Notes: a model not told the origin generated them from the sequence alone. 53,599 nucleotides of DNA from an uncultured Bacilli bacterium (GCA_947632065.1 CANRNO010000006.1:1-53599); one strand, 5' to 3'; positions 31,484 to 40,378 are shown, counted from the stretch's first letter. A program made the numbers and translations.

Positions 31484-32011
31484 TTATTTTATTTTACTGA
31501 TTTGTTTTTTCATTTTTTCGTTATAACTCATTTGTTGTAAAGTTATTATAGTTTCTTCTTTAGTTGTTGGTTCGAAGTATCCATTTGCCTCTTTTAGAAA
31601 TTTAGCAATTGTTTGTGCTTTATCAACTATATTGTTTTTATCCATGGCACCTCTTATGTCAGCCATAATATGACCATATGTTTTTTCCATATGATAAGTT
31701 TGTAAAATTGCATCAACAGATGGAGTCCAACTATTTTTAGTAGCATCAATTAAGTCAAAAGAATCTAAATGGTTATTACCAGTTGTTTTATATGAGCCAA
31801 TTGGTGATGAAAAATCTTTTACATCTTGTTCAATTATTGCCATGATTTCTTCTTCTGTTAAATCTGTTGTATCTACTTTAGTTCCATCGTTTTTTATTAA
31901 ATATGTAGGACATGCAACTTTTGGTATTCCTTTAACTTCTATAGCGGCCCAATGATATAATCCATTTTCTTCTTCTAATTCTTCCTTAGTTTTATAAAAT
32001 ATTTTTATCAT
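31484..32011 (-). CDS. Hypothetical protein
   Basis: A 175-residue soluble protein without signal peptide or membrane helix. Visible features are LYHWAAIEVKGIPKVACPTYLI, an acidic stretch TTDLTEEEIMAIIEQDV, and helical C-terminal regions with AQTIAKFLKEANGYF. I recognise no family. AAGGAGGGTTCATA gives a strong start. A TATAAT box (about 32036-32041) lies between its ribosome site and an upstream leader with a terminator that has parallels at 1975-2073. Confidence 0.65.
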   Translation of the reverse strand: MIKIFYKTKEELEEENGLYHWAAIEVKGIPKVACPTYLIKNDGTKVDTTDLTEEEIMAIIEQDVKDFSSPIGSYKTTGNNHLDSFDLIDATKNSWTPSVDAILQTYHMEKTYGHIMADIRGAMDKNNIVDKAQTIAKFLKEANGYFEPTTKEETIITLQQMSYNEKMKKQISKIK

Positions 32012-32062
32012 TATGAACCCTCCTTAATGGCTTATATTATACCATAAAATTAGTTTATAATC

Positions 32063-32160
32063 AAAAAAAGTTGAACTATAAGTTCAACTTAAATGCAATT
32101 TGGAGCAAGTGTAGAAATAAGATAGCTACAACTTTTTACTTGTAACGTTGATATATAAAA
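32063..32160 (-). promoter_or_regulatory. Minus-strand leader RNA candidate ending in a terminator
   Basis: On the minus strand the segment carries TTACAAGT, AGCTATCT and CTACAC in that order, the same blocks as the leader at 1975-2073 with different spacing. ACAAG can pair with CTTG and TGTAG with CTACA, making nested stems. It ends in AAGTTGAACT/AGTTCAACTT followed by seven T's. A second TATAAT box downstream means the next gene could also start independently. On the plus strand TTGATAT/ATATCAA with TTTTTG may be another terminator. This fills most of the 257-bp gap. Confidence 0.42.
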
Positions 32161-32268
32161 TATCAATTTTTGAAATTTTTGTCATATATTTCATTTAACG
32201 TCTCGGAAAAACTGGCAAATTATGGTAAAATAGTTATGAAATATCTTAATGGATGGTGAAGTAAAAAT

Positions 32269-34587
32269 ATGTTAAATAATATTATAAATATCGATTTACA
32301 TATACATTCTAAGGCTAGCTTTTATAAAGATGGAGTAATTGTTGAAAATTCGGATATAAATCACATTGATACTCTTATTACAAAGTTACAAGAAAATAAT
32401 ATTAGTTTATTTTCTATCACAGATCATAATCGTTTTGATTATGAATTGTATAGTATGATTAATCAGAAGATAAAGAGTGATAATACTATAAAAATGAACA
32501 ACTTACCTGGAGTTGAATTTGATGTTATTTTAGAAATAGGAAAACCTAAATGTCATATAATTGCTATTTTTAATGATAAAGATACTAGTAAAATTAAAGA
32601 AATTGAGAATAAAATATTTTCTGTAAGAAAACTTACATCTTCAGATGAATCGTATACTCTTAAACAATTTGAAGAAATTTTAAAAGTAATAAATTTAGAA
32701 GTTATTTTAATTGTTCATCAAAAACAGGCATTAGACAACGAATATGGAGATACTAATAGTTTATCAAATGCTACTGATAATCCATATAAATTTATTAAAG
32801 TTGGGTATATTGATTCATTAGAATATAATTATCCTAGAATTGAAGGGATTGTTAAAGATAGTTTAAGAAAAGTCGATTTAGATTTTCCTATAATAACAGG
32901 AAGTGACTGTCATACTTGGGATAATTATCCATATCATAGTGTACCAAATGGTAGAAAAAGAGATTTTACATCTTTCAAATGTTTACCAACATTTAAAGGA
33001 TTATTAATGTCAATAACTTCATTTAATTCAAGAGTAAATAGAGTTGAAAATCAAAATAATAATTATATTTCGGCAATTAGTATTAATGGTATTGAATATC
33101 CATTAGCTAATGGTTTAAATGCGATTATTGGTGATAATGGTTCTGGCAAATCACTTTTGCTAAATTTAATAGCACAAGGAGATAAAAAATATTATGATTC
33201 ATTAGTAGAAGAAAATAAGATAAAATATATACCAAGTAATGATAACTTTCAAAAAGAATATATTAATTATATTGCCCAAGGAGATATAATACGAAAGGTT
33301 CGTGAAGGAAATCTTTTTGATGATAGTGATAAAAATTATTATGATGAAATTGAAAACAAGGATATTTTTGCTCAAAAGATTCGAAAATATTTTAATGATT
33401 TAATTTCCTATGTAAGTCATACAATTAGCATTAATGAGTCCCAAATAAATTTAGCAAGTAAAAATTTGAAAATAACTCCAATTAATAAAAACTTTTATCA
33501 TCCTATTGTTAAATCAGAAATTGAAAATGAAGATATTACTAAAGATAAACAAAGAAAGACTGAATTAAATAGAATATATGAAAATCTAAAATTAGAAATT
33601 TTTAATAATAAAGTTTATTATAAAGATTTAGGCATTTATGATAGACTACAAAACAATTTACAAGAATTAAAGGAAATACTAGATGTAGTTATTAAAAGAT
33701 ATGAAGAAAAGAATAAAAGAAATACAGTAAAAAACCTAATAAAAAAACATTTGGAGAGATACAAATTAGATTTAGCATCTAAAAGAACATCTGAAGAAAT
33801 GGAAAGAACTGTAATAATTGAAAAATATGATGATTTTAAAAAAAGTTTAATTGATCATATAAGATTAAAGAATCAAACAATAACTTTTCCTAATTTTCCT
33901 TCTAAAATGGAAGGTTGTTCAATAAAATCATATAAAAATTATGAATTTGAGAAACATACTGCATATCATAATATTGATTTAAAAAATGAATTTTATCAAT
34001 ACTGCTTTAATACAAATTATGCAAATGAGGATGCTATAAAAAGTATTAATTCAAAAGATACACTTTCAGCGTCTTTAAAAAATTCTTCTTTAAAAGAATT
34101 AGAATCTTTTAAAAATGGAAGACTTGAGAAATTTATAACTGATTGGAGTAAAGAAACAACATCTATTTCCGAAATTACATCTAAAGAAAGTATAGGTAAT
34201 ACCCCTGGAGAGATTTCATTAATTTATTATAAATTTCTAATTCAGGAATCTGACAAAGATTTTTATGTTTTAGTAATAGATCAACCTGAAGATGATATTA
34301 ATCCAAGAAGAATTAAAGAGTTTTTAATTAAATTTTTAAGTTCAATTAAAGATAAAAAACAAGTAATATTAGTTACGCATAATCCACTTTTAGTCGTAAA
34401 TCTAGATGTGGATAATGTTATTCACTTAACAAAAGTCAACAATAAAATAGAAGTTAAAAATGGTGCGTTAGAATATGAAAAGGAAGAGGAAAAATATTCA
34501 ATATTAGATTTAATAAAAAATAATCTTGATGGTGGCTATAAAGCAGTTGAAAGGAGATTAAAAGTTTATGAAAGAGATAATGATTAA
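32269..34587 (+). CDS. PHP-domain AAA/SMC-like ATPase (TrlF-like)
   Basis: A 772-residue two-part protein. Residues 1-240 form a PHP metallo-phosphoesterase domain with DLHIHSKAS, SITDHNRFD, GVEFDV and TGSDCHTW, so the metal ligands are present. Residues 260-772 form an ABC/SMC-type ATPase: Walker A is GDNGSGKS near 290, a long coiled-coil central region follows, Walker B is VIDQPEDD near 668 and the H-loop is LVTHNP. This is the architecture of TrlF-family and related defence ATPases. GGATGGTGAAG lies before the ATG. It probably forms a cassette with the next gene. Confidence 0.85.
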   Translation: MLNNIINIDLHIHSKASFYKDGVIVENSDINHIDTLITKLQENNISLFSITDHNRFDYELYSMINQKIKSDNTIKMNNLPGVEFDVILEIGKPKCHIIAIFNDKDTSKIKEIENKIFSVRKLTSSDESYTLKQFEEILKVINLEVILIVHQKQALDNEYGDTNSLSNATDNPYKFIKVGYIDSLEYNYPRIEGIVKDSLRKVDLDFPIITGSDCHTWDNYPYHSVPNGRKRDFTSFKCLPTFKGLLMSITSFNSRVNRVENQNNNYISAISINGIEYPLANGLNAIIGDNGSGKSLLLNLIAQGDKKYYDSLVEENKIKYIPSNDNFQKEYINYIAQGDIIRKVREGNLFDDSDKNYYDEIENKDIFAQKIRKYFNDLISYVSHTISINESQINLASKNLKITPINKNFYHPIVKSEIENEDITKDKQRKTELNRIYENLKLEIFNNKVYYKDLGIYDRLQNNLQELKEILDVVIKRYEEKNKRNTVKNLIKKHLERYKLDLASKRTSEEMERTVIIEKYDDFKKSLIDHIRLKNQTITFPNFPSKMEGCSIKSYKNYEFEKHTAYHNIDLKNEFYQYCFNTNYANEDAIKSINSKDTLSASLKNSSLKELESFKNGRLEKFITDWSKETTSISEITSKESIGNTPGEISLIYYKFLIQESDKDFYVLVIDQPEDDINPRRIKEFLIKFLSSIKDKKQVILVTHNPLLVVNLDVDNVIHLTKVNNKIEVKNGALEYEKEEEKYSILDLIKNNLDGGYKAVERRLKVYERDND

Positions 34588-34915
34588 TTTAACCATGAAT
34601 GAAGATAAAGATATAGTAGTAGCAAATACGCTTAACGAAAAGTTTTTTACAATATCATATGAAAACAAAATTATTAAAGCTGTGGACATTTATGAACTAC
34701 TAACTTATCAACTTAATAATACTTATAAAATAGAAAGCAATCTAGATGAAATAACTGATCAAAATGATAAAACATATTTTACCGATATTGTTAATTTAAT
34801 TCAGTCAATTATTGATGAAATAAATGAAATGTTAAATTTACCAGATTTTTTTGAAGAATCGGAAATCAATGAGAATATTATAGAAGAAAAACAAGTATTA
34901 GAAGAAACGATATAA
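34568..34915 (+). CDS. Small acidic protein paired with the PHP-ATPase
   Basis: A 115-residue protein overlapping the PHP-ATPase gene by 20 bp, so the two are translated together. It is acidic, with a beta-rich first half (FFTISYENKIIKAVDIYELL) and a helical Asp/Glu-rich second half (DIVNLIQSIIDEINEMLNL) ending in a Glu-rich tail. No family is recognised. AAAGGAG lies 11 bases before the ATG; the ATG at 34580 is an alternative. Tight coupling suggests a partner, regulator or inhibitor of the ATPase. Confidence 0.7.
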   Translation: MKEIMINLTMNEDKDIVVANTLNEKFFTISYENKIIKAVDIYELLTYQLNNTYKIESNLDEITDQNDKTYFTDIVNLIQSIIDEINEMLNLPDFFEESEINENIIEEKQVLEETI

Positions 34916-35034
34916 TTTGTTTGTAGTTTTTTTAATATATTGAAAAATATTAGTGAATGGGAATTTTATGGATAATACTTTTCTAGACTATATTTGTAGT
35001 ATGTTATCTGACATTAAATATGATTTCTTTGTAA

Positions 35035-35065
35035 CAACAAAAAAAATCAATCTTTCGATTGATTT
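35035..35065 (-). terminator. Terminator of tRNA-Gly(GCC)
   Basis: AAATCAATC (35044-35052) pairs with GATTGATTT (35057-35065) around TTTC, followed on the minus strand by a T-run. Confidence 0.82.
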
Positions 35066-35076
35066 CTATATATCAA

Positions 35077-35095
35077 TGTTCGAAAAGTTCGAACA
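35077..35095. repeat. Inverted repeat next to tRNA-Gly(GCC)
   Basis: TGTTCGAA (35077-35084) and TTCGAACA (35088-35095) are perfect inverted arms around AAG. It lies between the tRNA 3' end and its terminator, so it would be in the tRNA precursor's trailer as a second hairpin. Confidence 0.6.
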
Positions 35096-35105
35096 AATTC
35101 GTCAA

Positions 35106-35180
35106 TGGAGCGGACGAGGGAAATCGAATCCCCATCACAGCCTTGGCAAGGCCGTATTCTAACCATTAAACCACATCCGC
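35106..35180 (-). tRNA. tRNA-Gly (anticodon GCC)
   Basis: The minus strand begins GCGGATG, has the anticodon loop TTGCCAA (anticodon GCC), a T-arm with GATTCGATT, acceptor 3' CGTCCGC, discriminator T and encoded CCA. The acceptor and D-arm closely resemble the other tRNA-Gly at 355-428. Confidence 0.95.
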
Positions 35181-35278
35181 ATAAATTAATTCTATCACAA
35201 AATTGAATTTTATTTCAATAATTTTTATGAATTTTATATAATTTATAGTATAATGTTAATAGCATGGGATGTGATAAA

Positions 35279-35839
35279 ATGGAATATATAAAATATTTTC
35301 AATATAATTCAGTAGTTATTTTATCATATTTTTTTATTTCACTTTTAGTACTTATTGTTAATTATATTAGTCATGATAGTCTTAATAAAAAGTTATTTTC
35401 ATGTTATAGAAGTTCTCCTTTTAATATATTTACTTATGTTAGAATGTTTACTTATATTTTAGGACACAAAGACTGGAATCATTTTATTAATAATTTTTTA
35501 TATATTTTGTTAATTGGTCCGATGATAGAGGAGAAATATGGTAGTGTTAATCTTTTGATTATGATTTTAATTACTGCTTTTGTTAGTAGTTTCTTTAATT
35601 TATTAATTAGTAAAAGAGACAGAATACTTGGTGCGAGTGGAATTGTGTTTATGTTGATAGTGTTAAGTTCTTTTGTGAATTTTCAAGCAGGTAAGATTCC
35701 TATTACACTGGTATTGATTTGTCTTTTATATGTAGTTAATGAAGTAAGGGATGGTCTTTTAAAGAAAGATGGAGTTTCTCATTTTGGACATTTAATGGGA
35801 GCGGTATGTGGATGTGTTTTTGGATTTTATTTTATGTGA
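35279..35839 (+). CDS. Rhomboid-family intramembrane protease (short form)
   Basis: A 186-residue membrane protein with about six helices. Rhomboid blocks are MFTYILGHKDWNHFINNFLYILLIGPMIEE, the catalytic serine in RILGASGIVFML and the histidine in SHFGHLMGAVCG. It lacks the soluble N-domain of the paralogue at 11263. The ATG at 35279 is preferred, with GGGATGTGATAAA before it; ATG 35264 lies too close to that site. It is 9 bp before the acyltransferase gene, so they are probably cotranscribed. Confidence 0.87.
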   Translation: MEYIKYFQYNSVVILSYFFISLLVLIVNYISHDSLNKKLFSCYRSSPFNIFTYVRMFTYILGHKDWNHFINNFLYILLIGPMIEEKYGSVNLLIMILITAFVSSFFNLLISKRDRILGASGIVFMLIVLSSFVNFQAGKIPITLVLICLLYVVNEVRDGLLKKDGVSHFGHLMGAVCGCVFGFYFM

Positions 35840-35848
35840 GGTGTTTTT

Positions 35849-36898
35849 ATGAAAGTTAAACAGAGACAATCTAATTTTGAATTATTGAGAATTATTTTAA
35901 TGCTTGTGATAATTGCTCATCATTTTGTAGTTAATTCAGGAATTACAGATTATTTTCAAGTACATAGTTATAAAACTTTGTATTTAATTTTATTTGGTAT
36001 GTGGGGTAAGACTGCAATCAATGTTTTTGTACTTATTACAGGATATTTTATGTGTAAGTCAGAATTTAAATGGGAGAAAGTTTTAAAATTATTTTTGGAA
36101 GTTAAGTTTTATAAGATTTTATTTTTTATTATATTTTTGGTTTGTGGATATGAAGTATTAAATTTAAATTCTATTAAAGATGTATTATTTAATTGTATAT
36201 ATGGTATTAATGTGGGTTTTGTTGGAACGTTTTTATTCTTTTATATGTTAATTCCTTTTTTAAATAAATTTATTAAGGCAGTAGACAAGAAAACTTTAGG
36301 TAATTTAATTTTATTTTTATTGTTTATCTTTACTATTATACCTACTTTTTTTAGAAATGAAGTTGCGAGTAATATTTTTTGTTGGTATATAACATTGTAT
36401 TTTATTGCTGCTTATGTTAGGCTTTATCCATTAAAAATAATGGATAATAATAAGAATATTCTTATTGGTCTTTTACTATCTTTAATTTTATCTTATGTTA
36501 GTGTAACAGTTTTATATTATGTTTTACCAATAAGTCATATTGGGTATTACTATTATTTTGTGAGTGATTCTAATAAGATATTAGCATTTTTAGTATCTTT
36601 GTTTGTATTTTTGTTTTTTAGAAATATGAAGATTAAAAATAATAAATTTATTAATACACTTGCTTCAACTACTTTTGGAGTTTTACTTATTCATGCTAAT
36701 AGTGATGCTATGAGAAATTTCTTATGGAAAAATCTTATTAAGGTTCCTACTTTTTACAATTCTATGAGTGGTATAATGCTTGTTTTAAGTTCATTTATAG
36801 TAGTTATAGTAATTTATTTTGTTTGTGCTGGCCTTGATTATTTAAGAATTATATTTTTAGAAAGACCTTTATTTAATTATATATATAAAAGAAGATAA
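35849..36898 (+). CDS. Acyltransferase family 3 membrane protein
   Basis: A 349-residue protein with about ten transmembrane segments. The family start is RQSNFELLRIILMLVIIAHHFVV, with the conserved His near residue 25, and KTAINVFVLITGYFM follows. These enzymes O-acylate surface sugars such as peptidoglycan, teichoic acid or exopolysaccharide (OatA/WecH-like). No extracellular SGNH domain is attached, as in WecH. TGAGGTGTTTTT before the ATG also overlaps the end of the rhomboid gene. Confidence 0.9.
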   Translation: MKVKQRQSNFELLRIILMLVIIAHHFVVNSGITDYFQVHSYKTLYLILFGMWGKTAINVFVLITGYFMCKSEFKWEKVLKLFLEVKFYKILFFIIFLVCGYEVLNLNSIKDVLFNCIYGINVGFVGTFLFFYMLIPFLNKFIKAVDKKTLGNLILFLLFIFTIIPTFFRNEVASNIFCWYITLYFIAAYVRLYPLKIMDNNKNILIGLLLSLILSYVSVTVLYYVLPISHIGYYYYFVSDSNKILAFLVSLFVFLFFRNMKIKNNKFINTLASTTFGVLLIHANSDAMRNFLWKNLIKVPTFYNSMSGIMLVLSSFIVVIVIYFVCAGLDYLRIIFLERPLFNYIYKRR

Positions 36899-36926
36899 AA
36901 TAAAAAAAGTAAAATAGTAAAAAAGA

Positions 36927-36955
36927 TTGGAAATTTAATAAAAATATGATATATT
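36927..36955 (+). promoter_or_regulatory. Promoter of the T-box leader
   Basis: TTGGAA (36927-36932), a 17-bp spacer and TATATT (36950-36955) sit just upstream of the first T-box stem. Confidence 0.65.
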
Positions 36956-36961
36956 ATATAC

Positions 36962-37196
36962 GTTGTTTAAAAGCGATGAAGTCGAGGAGTATATAATAGT
37001 TTATTTAAAGAGAGTATAGGTGTGGTGTGACTATATATTAAACATTATAGAAGGTAGCGATGGAGTTTTATTTCTGAGTTTAGTAAGAAATAACGTAAAT
37101 GATGCGTTAAATCAAAGAGATTACAAATAATTTGTAAATTAAGGTGGTACCGCGGTTTTTTCGTCCTTAGATGAAAGACTGCGTTTTTATTTTTAG
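36962..37196 (+). promoter_or_regulatory. T-box riboswitch controlling the HD hydrolase-valS operon
   Basis: The leader starts with AAGCGATGAAG, contains the distal stem I AGAGAG and GGTGTGGTGTG elements, and carries the diagnostic T-box AAGGTGGTACCGCG at 37141-37154, which pairs with the uncharged tRNA acceptor end. A GTA triplet at 37054-37056 in the likely specifier loop is a valine codon, consistent with valS downstream, but the loop boundaries were set by eye. Uncharged tRNA-Val would favour antitermination. Confidence 0.93.
37151..37196 (+). terminator. Regulated terminator of the T-box
   Basis: CGC and GTCCTT on the left pair with AAGAC and GCG on the right (imperfect), followed by TTTTTATTTTT. 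It overlaps the T-box sequence, so antiterminator and terminator exclude each other. The ribosome site GGAGG follows directly. Confidence 0.75.
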
Positions 37197-37206
37197 GAGG
37201 ATAAAT

Positions 37207-37962
37207 ATGTTAACTATTTCTGATTATGAAAAATGTAAAAGAGCATTTGATGATTACGTGGATAAATTTGATGTAGAAGATGATATGATAAAAAGAAAAA
37301 AAGAGCATAGTTATAAAGTGGCAGATTTAATGGAAGAGCTTTCTTTTAAACTTTCACTTTTAGAAGAAGAAGTGATACTTGCAAGGATTATTGGACTTTT
37401 ACATGATATAGGAAGATTTGAACAAATAAAAAGATATCACTCTTTTTCAGATAAGAATGTAGATCATGCAGATGAAGGGTGTAAGTATTTGTTTAAAGAA
37501 GGTCATATTAGAGATTTTCTTGATGAGAAGGCATATGATAAATTAATTGAACACGCTATTAAGTATCATAATAAATTAGAAATTCAAAGTGATGATAATG
37601 TTTCTAATTTGCTTTTTGCTAAAATGATTAGAGATATGGATAAAGTAGATATATTTTTACAATGTATAAAGACATATGATTATAGATTTGGTTATGATGA
37701 AATTTCTCCTAAAGTGTTAGAGAGTTTTATAACTAATAAATCTATAAGTTCTAAAGAAGTTAAGACTAAAAGTGATTCTGTTTTATTAGTGTTTGCTTTC
37801 TTGTTTGATTTTAATTTTAAAGAGAGTTTACAAATGCTAAAAGAGTCTGGTAATTTTAATGTATTTGTTGATTCTATTAATATTGAAGAAAATGCAAGGG
37901 ATGATTTTGAAAAACTTAAAAATATATGTTTAGATTGTATGGAAAGAAAAGTAGGTGAATAA
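37207..37962 (+). CDS. HD-domain phosphohydrolase
   Basis: A 251-residue HD-domain protein. Metal ligands are the His in KKEHSYKVADL, the HD pair in GLLHDIGRFEQ, the following histidines in DEGCKYLF and HAIKYHNK, and the Asp in MIRDMDKVDIF. The family hydrolyses phosphate esters of nucleotides. It sits between the T-box and valS and overlaps neither, being 1 bp from valS, so it is made when valine charging falls. GGAGGATAAAT before ATG 37207 sets the start. Confidence 0.88.
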   Translation: MLTISDYEKCKRAFDDYVDKFDVEDDMIKRKKEHSYKVADLMEELSFKLSLLEEEVILARIIGLLHDIGRFEQIKRYHSFSDKNVDHADEGCKYLFKEGHIRDFLDEKAYDKLIEHAIKYHNKLEIQSDDNVSNLLFAKMIRDMDKVDIFLQCIKTYDYRFGYDEISPKVLESFITNKSISSKEVKTKSDSVLLVFAFLFDFNFKESLQMLKESGNFNVFVDSINIEENARDDFEKLKNICLDCMERKVGE

Positions 37963-37963
37963 T

Positions 37964-40378
37964 ATGTTAGATAAAAAATATATAGCAAGAGAAAAAGAAG
38001 AAAAGTGGCTTAATTATTGGAGAGATAATAATATTTATGAATTTAAAAGGGATAATAGAAAGATATATTCAATAGATACACCACCTCCAACTGTTAATGG
38101 TAAGATTCATATAGGTCATATATTTTCTTATTCACAAGCAGAGATGGTAGCAAGATACAAAAGAATTAGAGGATATAATGTTTTTTATCCATTTGGATTT
38201 GATGATAATGGGCTTCCTAGTGAAAGACTTGTTGAAAAAGAACAAGGAAAGAAAGCTGCGGATATAGGAAGAGAGAAGTTTTCTGATTTGTGTTATAAGA
38301 CAACTGATAAGTATGAAGCTGAGTTTAAAGAGTTATTTAGTAGATTAGGTGTTAGTTGTGATTGGAGTAATGCTTATAAGACTGTTAGTCCTTCAACTAT
38401 TAAAATTAGTCAAAGATCATTTTTGGATTTAGCAAAAAAAGGAGATTGTTATCATAAGGAAAGTCCTGCTTTATGGTGTAATGAATGTTTAACTTCTATT
38501 GCTCAAGCAGAACTTGAAACTAAGACAGTAAAGACTACATTTAATTATATTAATTTTAAAACTGTAGAGGATGGAGAAGAATTTACAATCGCAACAACTA
38601 GACCTGAACTTTTACCTGCAATTGTATGTGTTTTTGTAAATCCAGAAGATAAGGATAGAAAACATTTAATTGGAAAGACTGCTCATATACCAGTTATAGA
38701 TGTAGATGTTCCTATTATGGCTGATGATAAGGTTGCTATTGATAAAGGTACTGGTGTTGTTATGTGCTGTACTTTTGGAGATCAAACAGATATTGAATGG
38801 TGGAAAAAATATAATTTACCACTTAAACATATTCTTACAGATGATGGAAGAATTGTTGATTCAGTTCCAGTTTATGGTGGTTTAAAAATAAAAGAGGCAA
38901 GAAGAAAGATAATAGAAGATTTACAAGATGGTGGATATGTAGTTAAGATAGAGGAATTAGAACATGAAGTTCAAACTCATGAAAGATGTGGACATGAAGT
39001 AGAGTATGCAGTTATGAATCAATGGTTTATTGATATAATGAATCATAAAGAAGATTTCTTAAAAATAGGTAGAGAGATTAAATGGAATCCTCAATATATG
39101 CATGCTAGATATGAAGAATGGGTAAATAATGTAGCATGGGATTGGTGTATTTCTCGTCAAAGATATTTTGGAGTACCTTTTCCTGTTTGGTATTGTAAAG
39201 ATTGTGGAGAAGTTATTTTAGCGGATGAAGAAGATTTACCTGTTAATCCTCTTACTTCAAAACCTAAAATAGATAAATGTCCAAAATGTGGTTGTAGTGA
39301 GTTTATACCGGAAAAGGATATTATGGATACTTGGCAAACATCTTCAACAACTCCACTTATTAATATGAAATATAAAGAAAAAGATAATTTTGAAGATATT
39401 TTACGACCAATGAGTCTAAGAGCTAATGCATCAGATATTATTAGAACATGGGATTTTTATACTATTGTTAAGAGTTTTTATCATTTTGGTGAAAAGCCAT
39501 GGGATAATGTTATGATTTCTGGATTTGTTATGGCTGGTAAAGGAGAAAAGGTTAGTAAATCTAAGAGTAATAGTAAAGTTGAACCTATAAATGTTTTAAA
39601 TGAATATTCTGCTGATGTTGTAAGATATTGGGCAGGAAGTGGAAGACTTGGTACTGATATTGCTTTTAGTGAAGAGACACTAAGACGTGGTAAGAAGTTA
39701 ATTAATAAAATTTGGAATGTTTCTAAATTTATAGAGATGCATCTTTCTGATTATGAGGATAAAGAGTTTTCTGATTATGAATATATAGATAGATGGATTT
39801 TAGGTAAGTTTAGAGAAATGGAAGAGGGATATATTAAGTATTTAGATGAATATGAAATAGGACTTGCTTTAAATACATTAGAAAAATTCTTCTGGAATTT
39901 CTGTGATAATTATATTGAAATAGTTAAACATAGACTTTATAGACCTGAAGAGTTTGGTGATGAAGCAAGATATTCTGGACAAAAGACTGTTTATACGATT
40001 CTTTATAAATTATTACAAGATTTTAGTGTATTTTTCCCATTTATTACAGAAGAGATATTCCAAGAATTATATCATAATGAAAAATCTATTCACTTAACTG
40101 AGATTAAACAGTTAGATTGTGATTATTCTAAAGAGGCTAAAGTTGGAGATATAATTATTAATATTATTAGTGAAGTTAGAGGAGAGAAGACTAATAATAA
40201 TGTATCTTTAAAAACTGAAGTAAATCTTTTAGATATTAGTGTTAGTGAAGAAGTTAAGAGTGCAATTGATGAGGCTATTAAAGACTTTAAGGCGACTTTA
40301 TTTATAAATAATCTTAATATGGATTTAGGTAGTGAAGATTATTCTATTAAAAATATAGAGTTAAAAAGTGAGGATTAA
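37964..40378 (+). CDS. valS: Valyl-tRNA synthetase
   Basis: An 804-residue class I synthetase. HIGH is in GKIHIGHIFSY near residue 50. The editing domain contains FTIATTRPELLPA, the second signature is KVSKSKSN near 530 (KMSKS-like), and an anticodon-binding domain follows. A Cys4-type zinc region CKDCGE plus CPKCGC lies near residues 410-445. PFGFDDNGLPSERLVEKE and the lack of the usual C-terminal coiled-coil arm place it with the shorter archaeal/rickettsial-type ValS. ATG 37964 has TAGGTGAATAAT before it. Confidence 0.95.
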   Translation: MLDKKYIAREKEEKWLNYWRDNNIYEFKRDNRKIYSIDTPPPTVNGKIHIGHIFSYSQAEMVARYKRIRGYNVFYPFGFDDNGLPSERLVEKEQGKKAADIGREKFSDLCYKTTDKYEAEFKELFSRLGVSCDWSNAYKTVSPSTIKISQRSFLDLAKKGDCYHKESPALWCNECLTSIAQAELETKTVKTTFNYINFKTVEDGEEFTIATTRPELLPAIVCVFVNPEDKDRKHLIGKTAHIPVIDVDVPIMADDKVAIDKGTGVVMCCTFGDQTDIEWWKKYNLPLKHILTDDGRIVDSVPVYGGLKIKEARRKIIEDLQDGGYVVKIEELEHEVQTHERCGHEVEYAVMNQWFIDIMNHKEDFLKIGREIKWNPQYMHARYEEWVNNVAWDWCISRQRYFGVPFPVWYCKDCGEVILADEEDLPVNPLTSKPKIDKCPKCGCSEFIPEKDIMDTWQTSSTTPLINMKYKEKDNFEDILRPMSLRANASDIIRTWDFYTIVKSFYHFGEKPWDNVMISGFVMAGKGEKVSKSKSNSKVEPINVLNEYSADVVRYWAGSGRLGTDIAFSEETLRRGKKLINKIWNVSKFIEMHLSDYEDKEFSDYEYIDRWILGKFREMEEGYIKYLDEYEIGLALNTLEKFFWNFCDNYIEIVKHRLYRPEEFGDEARYSGQKTVYTILYKLLQDFSVFFPFITEEIFQELYHNEKSIHLTEIKQLDCDYSKEAKVGDIIINIISEVRGEKTNNNVSLKTEVNLLDISVSEEVKSAIDEAIKDFKATLFINNLNMDLGSEDYSIKNIELKSED

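Noticed and set aside
32063-32180. Retron or tracrRNA next to the PHP-ATPase
   Set aside because: Nested stems are present, but there is no reverse transcriptase or cas gene in the window and the terminator points away from the ATPase on the minus strand.
35077-35095. LexA/SOS operator
   Set aside because: The inverted repeat TGTTCGAA-AAG-TTCGAACA lacks the CGAAC-N4-GTTCG spacing and lies in a tRNA trailer, not before an SOS gene.
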